Below are positions 43,875 to 51,472 of a stretch of 64,000 bases of DNA, in pieces; within the stretch, counting starts at the first letter, position 1, and the number at the start of each line of letters is the position of its first letter. A program made the translations under genes and the position numbers. This stretch comes from Verrucomicrobiaceae bacterium UBA7681 (GTDB taxonomy: Bacteria > Verrucomicrobiota > Verrucomicrobiia > Verrucomicrobiales > Verrucomicrobiaceae). The notes below the pieces were generated by a model. It did no database searches. It saw only the letters and a list, made by a program, of their open reading frames with translations, and was not told the DNA's origin. The stretch spans positions 197,590-261,589 of the forward strand of contig DLGZ01000009.1 in NCBI GenBank assembly GCA_002482965.1, read 5' to 3'.

Positions 43875-44351
43875 ATGAACCGCGCCCACGCCGAAGACCT
43901 CCCATGGACCCAGCAGAACTCACCTCAAGGCAAGTATGGCCTCGCCCGCCGGTCGCTGTCGATCGCCGCAGGCGGGCAGAAGGACATCGGTACCTGGGCA
44001 GGCGGGCATCCGTTTGACCTTGAAATTCAGCGGATTCCAGCCGGAAAGATCAATTTTCCGCTACACGAGCACACCGCCCAATGGGAAGCCTACTACATCC
44101 TCAGCGGCAGCGGCCAGGTGCGCACCCCGAAGGGCAAGGAAGACATCAAAGCGGGTGACTACCTCGTCTTCCCACCCGGAGAGGCTCATCAAATGATCAA
44201 CAACGGCTCCGAAGATCTCACCTTTTTCGTCATCGCCGACCAGCCGCAGGCCGACGTGATCCACTACCCGGACTCCGGCAAATGGATGACCAAACCGCAC
44301 CGGAAAGCCTTCGAAATGCAGGAAGTGGAGTACTTCAAAGGCGAGGAGTAG
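43875..44351 (+). CDS. Cupin-domain protein
   Basis: The 158-residue protein contains a single cupin barrel. Motif 1 is FPLHEHTAQWEAYYILSGSG, with H-x-H and the downstream glutamate as metal ligands, and motif 2 is GDYLVFPPGEAHQMINNG, with the third histidine. The N-terminal MNRAHAEDLPWTQQNSPQGK and the C-terminal extension KWMTKPHRKAFEMQEVEYFK resemble uncharacterised small cupins that bind a sugar acid or a metal. The open frame starts at 43761, but the ATG at 43875 fits the conserved start. It is divergent from the Fur-family regulator, about 130 bases away. Function is not assigned. Confidence 0.8.
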   Translation: MNRAHAEDLPWTQQNSPQGKYGLARRSLSIAAGGQKDIGTWAGGHPFDLEIQRIPAGKINFPLHEHTAQWEAYYILSGSGQVRTPKGKEDIKAGDYLVFPPGEAHQMINNGSEDLTFFVIADQPQADVIHYPDSGKWMTKPHRKAFEMQEVEYFKGEE

Positions 44352-44409
44352 GCCAATCCAGGCGCAGGCATTGCGATTTTAAGATCACGAAAAGCTGGCA
44401 GGGTGAGTC

Positions 44410-44826
44410 ATGAAGCCGTTCATTCTCATCACCTGCGTTCTGGTCGCTGTGCTCGCCAGTTGCACCATCACCCCCACAAACCCTGCAGAGGAGAAGGCCT
44501 TTGCCGGGGTTCGAACTGTGCTAGAAAGGAACTGCGTCCACTGCCACGGTGACAACCGGCTCTCCACCATGCCGCCGATCAACGACACACATGCGCTTTC
44601 GAAGCTCATCGGCTCACATTGGATTGTGCCTGGCAAACCGGAGGCCAGCCGCTTCTTCCAGGTCGTCACTTTTACTGACGAAATCCCCGGAGCCATGCCG
44701 CCCAGTGGACATGCCATTTCCAAGAAGGACGTCCAGATCCTCAGCGACTGGATCAAAGACGGAGCCAGGCTGCCAGAGCACAATGTGAAACTCGTGCCGC
44801 AGGGGCCGCTGCCGCGCTCGATCTGA
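44410..44826 (+). CDS. Single-haem cytochrome c-like lipoprotein
   Basis: The 138-residue product has a lipoprotein signal (MKPFILITCVLVAVLASCTI, lipidated cysteine after LAS) and then a haem-binding CxxCH in LERNCVHCHGDNRLSTMPP. The later methionine in AMPPSGHAISKKDVQILSDW is a good axial ligand. The segment ISKKDVQILSDWIKDGARLP is a hallmark of planctomycete-type cytochrome c (PSCyt1) domains, which are usually fused to much larger DUF1549/DUF1553 proteins. Here the domain is alone and membrane-anchored, so it may carry electrons at the outer face of the inner membrane or in the outer membrane. No oxidase or reductase partner is nearby. It is 58 bases after the cupin gene. Confidence 0.8.
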   Translation: MKPFILITCVLVAVLASCTITPTNPAEEKAFAGVRTVLERNCVHCHGDNRLSTMPPINDTHALSKLIGSHWIVPGKPEASRFFQVVTFTDEIPGAMPPSGHAISKKDVQILSDWIKDGARLPEHNVKLVPQGPLPRSI

Positions 44827-44827
44827 A

Positions 44828-45562
44828 TCACGCGTGCGGTTTGTCGCGCCCGTGCGCCAGCTCGCGCAGCAGTTCGATTTGTATCTGCTGCACCTCCATC
44901 AGCCGTGTCGCCTGCTGATGCAGCAGATAGTCCACCTTTTCGTGCAGGTGACGGATCTCCAGTTCGGCCTTCAGATTGATTTTGTAGTCGCCCTCCGCGT
45001 GCTGGCGGTCACGCGCCTCCTGCCGGTTCTGGCTCATCATGATCACGGGTGCCTGGAGTGAGGCCAGGAAGGACAGCATGAGGTTCAGCAGGATAAAGGG
45101 ATATGGGTCAAAGGGCTGCCGCAGGAATAACCCGACATTGATGGCAATCCAAAGCACGAGAAAAAGGCAGAACGACAGGATGAACGTCCAGCTCCCGCCG
45201 AAATCCGCGATCTTGTCCGCCAGCCGCTGGCCGAAGGTCAGCTGCTGGACCTCCTCCGTCTCCGAAAGCGGGCGCTCGCTCAGCACTTCATGTTTGTGCA
45301 AGCTTTCCAAGACCTCCTCGTCCAGTCGCGTCAGATCACCCACCTGAGTTTCCAGCAAATCACGCACGTATTCCAGCCGCGCTTCATTGACCGCTTCAGC
45401 ACTCAGCAAGGACTCATCGGTCAGTTCAGGATGGCTGGTGTGCAGGACTTGCGCGATGTTGGGCCGCAGTTCCCGCAAAACGAGCAGTTTGGACATCGGC
45501 TGCGACTTGCCGGTGACCGCACAAACGCCATGAGATGATGTCTTGGTTCGGGTGGCTTCCAT
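44828..45562 (-). CDS. DUF1003 membrane protein
   Basis: The 244-residue protein has two close membrane segments (WTFILSFCLFLVLWIAINVG and YPFILLNLMLSFLASLQAPV) followed by IMMSQNRQEARDRQHAEGDY, the DUF1003 signature. The C-terminus is a coiled coil (KAELEIRHLHEKVDYLLHQQ). The N-terminus has an unusual CAVTGKSQPMSKLLVLRELR segment before the family core, and a linker with LLETQVGDLTRLDEEVLESL. The role of DUF1003 is not established. A TTG at 45571 is in frame, but the ATG at 45562 is preferred. It is convergent with the haem lipoprotein gene (2-base gap) and divergent from hrpA. Confidence 0.82.
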   Translation of the reverse strand: MEATRTKTSSHGVCAVTGKSQPMSKLLVLRELRPNIAQVLHTSHPELTDESLLSAEAVNEARLEYVRDLLETQVGDLTRLDEEVLESLHKHEVLSERPLSETEEVQQLTFGQRLADKIADFGGSWTFILSFCLFLVLWIAINVGLFLRQPFDPYPFILLNLMLSFLASLQAPVIMMSQNRQEARDRQHAEGDYKINLKAELEIRHLHEKVDYLLHQQATRLMEVQQIQIELLRELAHGRDKPHA

Positions 45563-45648
45563 GCTGGACAATACATCTTTGATGCATTCGTCATTCGGAA
45601 TTCGTCATCTGCCATTTTCCGCCTACTCTCCTCGCCCGTTTTCGTCTC

Positions 45649-48600
45649 ATGCCGCACATCAGCTATCCTCCAGACCTGCCCATCACGGCCCGCCGTGATG
45701 AGATCGTCGCGGCCATTCGCAATCATCAGGTGGTGATCCTGGCGGGTGAGACCGGCTCGGGAAAGACCACGCAGCTGCCGAAGATGTGCCTCGAAGCTTT
45801 GCATGATGTGCGCGGGCAGATCGGCTGCACACAGCCACGGCGTGTGGCGGCGATGAGTGTGTCCAAACGTGTGGCGGAGGAGCTGAATGTACCCTGGGGC
45901 CGCGAAGTTGGCTGCAAGATGCGTTTCAGCGACGACACCAGCCGCGACACACGCATCAAGTTCATGACGGATGGCATCCTGCTGGCGGAGATCCAGAGCG
46001 ATCCCATGCTGCGGAATTATTCGGTGCTCATTCTCGATGAAGCGCATGAACGCTCCCTGAACATTGACTTCCTGCTCGGCTATCTAGTCGGCTTGCTGAA
46101 AAAGCGGCCTGATCTCAAGCTGCTCGTCACTTCCGCGACCATCGATACCGAGGCGTTTTCTGCCGCGTTTGGGGGGGCACCGATCATTGAGGTATCCGGG
46201 CGCATGTTTCCCGTGGATGTTCGTTATGCGCCGCTCGCAAGTGGTGAAGACGATTTCGGATTCATCGATGGCGCAGTCTCCGCCGTCGAAAACGCCCTCA
46301 TTGAAACCGACGATGGCGACGTGCTCGTCTTCATGCCCACCGAGCGTGACATTCGCGAGACGCGCGATCTGCTCGATGGCCGACTCGGCTCAGGTTTCGA
46401 AGTCCTAGCGCTGTTTGGTCGAATGGCCTCCGCCGAGCAGCAGCGCATTTTCCAGCCGGGCCGCAAACGCCGTGTCGTCATCGCCACGAACGTCGCTGAA
46501 ACATCCATCACGATTCCACGCATTCGTTACGTCGTGGATACGGGCCTCGCGCGAATCAGCCACTACAATTCACGCACGCGCACCAAGCGCCTGCCCGTCG
46601 AGGCAGTGTCGCAAAGCAGTGCGAATCAGCGTGCGGGACGTGCTGGCCGTGTGCAGGATGGCATCTGCATCCGTCTTTACTCGCAGGAGGATTTTGAGAA
46701 GCGCGACCGCTTCACCATGCCGGAGATTCAGCGTGCGAATCTTGCCGAGGTGATTCTACGCATGAAGGCCTACAAGCTCGGCGAGATCGAAGACTTTCCC
46801 TTCATCAATCCACCGGTCAGCTCCGCCATCCGCGCCGGTTACGATCTGCTGCACGAGCTTGGATCGCTCAATGAAACGCATGAGCTCACGCCACTCGGAC
46901 GCGAACTCGCCCGCCTGCCATTGGACCCAACCCTGGGCCGCATGCTGCTGCAAGCTCGCGTTGAAAAAGCCCTGCCTGAGCTGCTCATCATCGCCGCAGG
47001 CCTCAGCATTCCCGACCCGCGTGAACGCCCCGAGGAAAAACGCGAACTCGCCAACGCCGCACACAAAGCCTTCGCCGCTCCCGAGTCCGATTTCATCACG
47101 CTGCTCAAGATCTGGAACGCCACGCCTGAGGCCTCCGGCGGCTCGCGCAATGGGTTGAGAAAGTTCTGCAAATCGAACTTCCTCTCCTTCACCCGCATGC
47201 AGGAATGGCGCGATGTCTGGAAGCAGCTCTGCGATTCCTTCAGCGACGATCTGCGCCAGCCGACACCGCCTGCGAATGACGATGCCATCCATCGCTGCAT
47301 CCTAGCCGCGCAGCTTGGCCACATTGCGATGAAGGAGGAGCGCAACCTCTACAAGGCCGGTGGCAATCGCGAAGTGTCTGTTTTCCCCGGCTCGAATCTC
47401 TACGAGCGCCGCGAAAAAAACGGCAAGGGCAAGCCCGGCCAAGACAAAGGCCGTCAGCCACCATGGATCGTCGCTGGTGAGATCGTTCAAACCTCGCAGC
47501 TCTTTGCGCGCACATTGGCCAAGATTGATCCGAATTGGATCGCGGAACTCGGCGCGCATCTCTGCCAGTTCAAATACAGCGAGCCCCATTGGAACCTCAA
47601 AGCCGGGCGCGTCCTCGTCACACAGCGCGTGCTCATTCACGGCTTGGAGGTGAAGCGTCAGCACATCGACTTCCTCAAGGTCGATGCCGTCGGTGCCACG
47701 CAGATGTTCATCCGCGCCGCGCTGATCGACAGCCAGGAGGTGCCCATCACCCTGCGCTTCTACGCGCACAACAACAAGCTGCGGCAGAAGATCGAAACGA
47801 TGCTCACGCGCGTGCGCAGCAATCGGGTCTACGCCATCGAGGAGCGCCTGTTCAGCTTTTATGACGCACGCATCAAAAACGTTTCGTCCATTCACGATCT
47901 CAATCGCTTCGTCAAAGACCACATCGACGAGCAGCCGAATTTCCTCTGCGCCACCGAGCAGGATCTCACCGCCGGTGAAGAGTTCGAGGCCGACCTGCAG
48001 ATGTTCCCTGATCAGGTAGCCCTCGGCAACACCGCGCTGCCCCTGACCTACAACTACCAGCCCGGCGAGGAAAATGACGGAGTCACCGTGCGCGTGCCCG
48101 CGCAGCTCGCCGGTCATCTCACCAGCGGCCAGATTCAGTGGATGGTTCCCGGCATCCGCGAAGAACTCGCCAATGTCATGCTGCGTGCGCTGCCGAAGGT
48201 GATTCGCCGTCAGTTGATGCCCATCGATCCCAAGGCACGCGAAATCGCAGCTGATTTTGATCCTGGCCGCGATGCCTTCCTAGACGCGCTCGCCGATTTC
48301 ATCACGCGCCGCTATCGCATTCAAGTGCGCGCCGAAGACTGGCCACCGCAAAGTCTGCCCGCGCATTTGCAGCCACGCGTCGAAGTGCTCGATCCGAAGA
48401 AGAACAACACCGTCATCGCCTCCAGCCGCGACCTCGACAGCATCCGCACCAGCATGCAGAAGCAGGACCCGCGCTCCGATGCCTGGGACAAACTGCTGCC
48501 ACGCGTCGAACGTTTCGCCTTGAAGTCCTGGTCCTTCGGCGACCTGCCCGAAACCATCGTTGTCGAAGAACTCAACGGCACGCCCATCCTGGGTTACCTC

Positions 48601-49359
48601 GGTCTCGTATTGCGCGAAAACGAAATCGATGTCCGCCTCTTCCGCACCTCCGCTGAAGCCGCACGCCCCACGCCCGCCGCTATACGCCAGCTTGCCGAGA
48701 ATACCTTGAGCAAAGACCTCGTCTGGCTGCCCAAAGAACTCCGCAGCATCGGCGGTGCCACCGCTAAGCCGCAGCAGGCGGTCAGCTTCCAAGCCGCCCT
48801 CACGCAGTTCAATGCGCCTGCCGCAGCGGCACCTGTATCGAATCTCGCCCAGCAGGCCCACGAGCACATCCTCGCTTACATGCTGCGCTTGCAGCCCACC
48901 TTCCCGCTCACTGAGAAACGCTTCTTCGCACTCTGCGAAACCGTCCGTCGCGATCTCGCCGCCGTCACCCATCGGGTGAAGACGCTCTTCACGCAGATCC
49001 ACGACCTGCGCGCCAAACTCCTCGCGCAGCCCAAACGCTACCCCGGCCTTGAACAGGATCTCGCCCGCCTCATTCCCGCCGATCTCCTCGCCACCACACC
49101 GCACGAGCAGCTTCAGCATCTGCCGCGTTATTTGAAGGCCATCCAGATCCGCAACGAGCGCTGCATTGCCAGCCCCGCCAAAGACATCGAGAAATACAAC
49201 CTCATCGCCGACTTCGACGGCTGGCAGTCCCACGTCCCCAAATCCCAGCACGAAACCTTCCGCTGGATGATGGAGGAGTACCGCGTGCAAGTCTTCGCCC
49301 AGGAACTCGGAACCGCCCAGCCCGTGAGCGTGAAACGCTTGCAGGCCATGTGGGTTTAG
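45649..49359 (+). CDS. hrpA: ATP-dependent RNA helicase HrpA
   Basis: HrpA is a DEAH-box RNA helicase involved in mRNA processing and in rescue of stalled ribosomes in E. coli. The 1236-residue protein has Walker A GETGSGKTTQLPKMCLEA (about residues 35-42), DEAHERS (about 131), SATI, the helicase C domain with NVAETSITIPRIRYVVDTGL and QRAGRAGRVQDGICIRLYSQ, the HA2 domain, an OB-fold, and the long C-terminal DUF3418 domain that is specific to HrpA. Length is close to E. coli HrpA (about 1,300). It is divergent from the DUF1003 gene. The stop is 3 bases from the end of the convergent small repeat-protein gene. Confidence 0.96.
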   Translation: MPHISYPPDLPITARRDEIVAAIRNHQVVILAGETGSGKTTQLPKMCLEALHDVRGQIGCTQPRRVAAMSVSKRVAEELNVPWGREVGCKMRFSDDTSRDTRIKFMTDGILLAEIQSDPMLRNYSVLILDEAHERSLNIDFLLGYLVGLLKKRPDLKLLVTSATIDTEAFSAAFGGAPIIEVSGRMFPVDVRYAPLASGEDDFGFIDGAVSAVENALIETDDGDVLVFMPTERDIRETRDLLDGRLGSGFEVLALFGRMASAEQQRIFQPGRKRRVVIATNVAETSITIPRIRYVVDTGLARISHYNSRTRTKRLPVEAVSQSSANQRAGRAGRVQDGICIRLYSQEDFEKRDRFTMPEIQRANLAEVILRMKAYKLGEIEDFPFINPPVSSAIRAGYDLLHELGSLNETHELTPLGRELARLPLDPTLGRMLLQARVEKALPELLIIAAGLSIPDPRERPEEKRELANAAHKAFAAPESDFITLLKIWNATPEASGGSRNGLRKFCKSNFLSFTRMQEWRDVWKQLCDSFSDDLRQPTPPANDDAIHRCILAAQLGHIAMKEERNLYKAGGNREVSVFPGSNLYERREKNGKGKPGQDKGRQPPWIVAGEIVQTSQLFARTLAKIDPNWIAELGAHLCQFKYSEPHWNLKAGRVLVTQRVLIHGLEVKRQHIDFLKVDAVGATQMFIRAALIDSQEVPITLRFYAHNNKLRQKIETMLTRVRSNRVYAIEERLFSFYDARIKNVSSIHDLNRFVKDHIDEQPNFLCATEQDLTAGEEFEADLQMFPDQVALGNTALPLTYNYQPGEENDGVTVRVPAQLAGHLTSGQIQWMVPGIREELANVMLRALPKVIRRQLMPIDPKAREIAADFDPGRDAFLDALADFITRRYRIQVRAEDWPPQSLPAHLQPRVEVLDPKKNNTVIASSRDLDSIRTSMQKQDPRSDAWDKLLPRVERFALKSWSFGDLPETIVVEELNGTPILGYLGLVLRENEIDVRLFRTSAEAARPTPAAIRQLAENTLSKDLVWLPKELRSIGGATAKPQQAVSFQAALTQFNAPAAAAPVSNLAQQAHEHILAYMLRLQPTFPLTEKRFFALCETVRRDLAAVTHRVKTLFTQIHDLRAKLLAQPKRYPGLEQDLARLIPADLLATTPHEQLQHLPRYLKAIQIRNERCIASPAKDIEKYNLIADFDGWQSHVPKSQHETFRWMMEEYRVQVFAQELGTAQPVSVKRLQAMWV

Positions 49360-49362
49360 CGC

Positions 49363-49665
49363 TCAGTCACCCCGCTTCCTCACCTCTTTGCAGCGGCGGT
49401 CATAAGTCCTGACATCACCCGCATCAGAAACAGTAAAGTTGCCGCCCGACACACTGCGAACGGTGATGCCAATGGCGCTCAAGCTGCCAAGGCGTTCACA
49501 GTCCTGATCATAGGTGCGGATCCACCCGCCTTCCACCGTTACAAAGAAATCGGAGGTATATCCAGCCAGCTCCACCCGGTTGTTTGGCATGCTGCCCATA
49601 CGCTGACTGTTTTCGTCATAGACCCAGATCTGGGATTCTTTGTTTTCGATATTGGAGATGGCCAT
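49363..49665 (-). CDS. Small protein with three short repeats, function unknown
   Basis: From the ATG at 49665 the product has 100 residues and no signal peptide. The sequence shows three related segments about 30-35 residues apart: IWVYDENSQRMGSM, IRTYDQDCERLGSL and VRTYDRRCKEVRK. They suggest beta-hairpins of one small propeller or of a repeat sheet. I do not recognise a family. The open frame continues to 49773 with other ATG codons (49719), and that part overlaps the divergent amidohydrolase start. It lies 3 bases from hrpA, which is convergent. The consistent repeats argue that this is a real gene rather than a chance frame. Confidence 0.55.
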   Translation of the reverse strand: MAISNIENKESQIWVYDENSQRMGSMPNNRVELAGYTSDFFVTVEGGWIRTYDQDCERLGSLSAIGITVRSVSGGNFTVSDAGDVRTYDRRCKEVRKRGD

Positions 49666-49739
49666 GGGGTGCAGCCAACCAAGCACGGGCCCACCGTTCA
49701 GAGAAGAACAAACTGGCATTTCATGACGTTGGTATGCCG

Positions 49740-51455
49740 ATGAAATTCGCCTCTCTCTTCGCACTCCTGACATGCGTCTCCCTCCACGCCGCGCCCGCTC
49801 TGATCCTCCATCACGGCAAAGTCATCACTGTGGACAAAGATTCCCGTATCGTCGAGGCCATCGCTATCAATGCAGACGGGCGTATTGCTGCAGTCGGCAG
49901 CAATGACGAAATCTTCGCTTTAAAGAACGACTCCACGCAGCAAATCGATCTCGCAGGCAAATCCGTCCTCCCCGGACTCATGGACTCCCACGTCCATCCT
50001 GGTGCGGCGATGATCGAGTTCGATCACGAGATTCCCACCATGGAAACCATTGCAGACGTGCTCGCCTACCTCAGTGGCCGCGTGAAGTTCTCCCAGCCCG
50101 GCGAGTTGATCAGCGTCCGTCAGATTTTCATCACCCGTCTTGAAGAGAAGCGTTATCCCACTCGCGCGGAGCTGGACCGCATCGCACCCAATAATCCAGT
50201 CGTGTTCTCCACCGGCCCGGATTCGATGCTCAACAGCCTCGCGCTCAAGCTCGGCGGTTACAGCCGCGACTACAAAGTGGCCAAAGGCAGCGCCGGCGTG
50301 ATGGAGGTGGATGCCAATGGGGAGCCCACCGGCCTCCTCCGCAGCCTCAGCCACAACGTCAAAGCTCCCGCCGCCGTTAAGAAAGCCACGCCAGAAGACA
50401 CCTATCGTCGCACAGTCGAATTGTTCAAAGACTACAACAGTGTCGGCCTCACCACCGTGGCGGATCGCGACTCCAGCCTCAAGCAGTGTGAGCTTTATCA
50501 AAAAATGCTCACCAAAGGCGAACTCACCGTGCGCATGCGACCCTCTCCCGGCATTCCGAGCATGAGCCTCTGGCCCGCCTGCGCAAAAGCCATTGACGAA
50601 GTCATCCAGCATCCGCTCACAAAAGAAGACCCTATGCTGCAAATCATCGGCACCAAAGTCTATCTCGACGGCGGCATGCTCACCGGCAGCGCATGGATGA
50701 TTGAACCCTGGGGCATCAGCGAAGCCTACGGCATCAGCGATCCACAATATCGCGGCGTGCAAAAAATCACACCAGAACGTCTCAAACAGCTCGTCGAAAA
50801 AGTCACCGCCGCCGGTCTTCAATTCACCGCACACAGCGTGGGCGATGCCGCCGTGCAGTTGCTGATCGACACCTACGAAGCGGTGGATGCCCAGAACGCC
50901 GGAAGCGTCCGCGCCGCACGCAGCAGCGTCACACACTGCAACTTCATGCACCCCGACTCCATCGCCAAGGCTGCGAAGCTCGGCGTCTGCATCGACCTCC
51001 AGCCCATCTGGCTCCACATGGATGGACGCACGCTCACGGGGCACTTCGGTGAGGAGCGCATGGCGAGGTTCCAGCCTTTGCGCGCTTGCTTTGATCAGCA
51101 CGTCATTGTCGGCGGCGGCAGCGATCACATGCAGAAGATCGGCTCCTTCCGCAGCATCAATCCCTACAATCCATGGCTCGGCATGTGGACCTCCATCACC
51201 CGCAAAGCCCGCAAGCTGGACAAGCCTGTTCACATCGAGAACGCTCTCACTCGCGAAGAAGCCCTGCGCCTCTACACCAGCAACAACGCCTTCCTCCTCA
51301 AGGCCGAGAAAAACACCGGCAGCCTCGAACCCGGCAAGCTCGCCGACATCATCCTTGTCGATCGCGATCCACTGACCTGCCCCATCGACGATCTCGTGCA
51401 AACACAGGTGCTCAAAACATGGCTGGGCGGCAAAGTTGTCTTCGAGAAAAAATGA
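49740..51455 (+). CDS. Secreted amidohydrolase (YtcJ-like, amidohydrolase 3 family)
   Basis: The 571-residue protein has a signal peptide (MKFASLFALLTCVSLHAAPA). A metal-dependent amidohydrolase of the YtcJ type follows: the N-terminal ALILHHGKVITVDKDSRIVE, the metal site LPGLMDSHVHPGAA, the later HSVGDAAVQLLID and THCNFMHPDS with further histidines, VGGGSDHMQ with the conserved aspartate, and the C-terminal GSLEPGKLADIILVDRDPLT. Members hydrolyse amide or N-formyl bonds; the substrate is unknown. An ATG at 49734 lies two codons upstream and could also be used. An export signal on this family is common in Verrucomicrobia and Planctomycetes. It is convergent with sbcC at 17 bases. Confidence 0.88.
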   Translation: MKFASLFALLTCVSLHAAPALILHHGKVITVDKDSRIVEAIAINADGRIAAVGSNDEIFALKNDSTQQIDLAGKSVLPGLMDSHVHPGAAMIEFDHEIPTMETIADVLAYLSGRVKFSQPGELISVRQIFITRLEEKRYPTRAELDRIAPNNPVVFSTGPDSMLNSLALKLGGYSRDYKVAKGSAGVMEVDANGEPTGLLRSLSHNVKAPAAVKKATPEDTYRRTVELFKDYNSVGLTTVADRDSSLKQCELYQKMLTKGELTVRMRPSPGIPSMSLWPACAKAIDEVIQHPLTKEDPMLQIIGTKVYLDGGMLTGSAWMIEPWGISEAYGISDPQYRGVQKITPERLKQLVEKVTAAGLQFTAHSVGDAAVQLLIDTYEAVDAQNAGSVRAARSSVTHCNFMHPDSIAKAAKLGVCIDLQPIWLHMDGRTLTGHFGEERMARFQPLRACFDQHVIVGGGSDHMQKIGSFRSINPYNPWLGMWTSITRKARKLDKPVHIENALTREEALRLYTSNNAFLLKAEKNTGSLEPGKLADIILVDRDPLTCPIDDLVQTQVLKTWLGGKVVFEKK

Positions 51456-51472
51456 TTCAAAAAATCACCAGC

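Noticed and set aside
49920..51401. Minus-strand open frame of 493 codons opposite the amidohydrolase
   Set aside because: It is antisense to a clear amidohydrolase with all motifs and shows no domain of its own.
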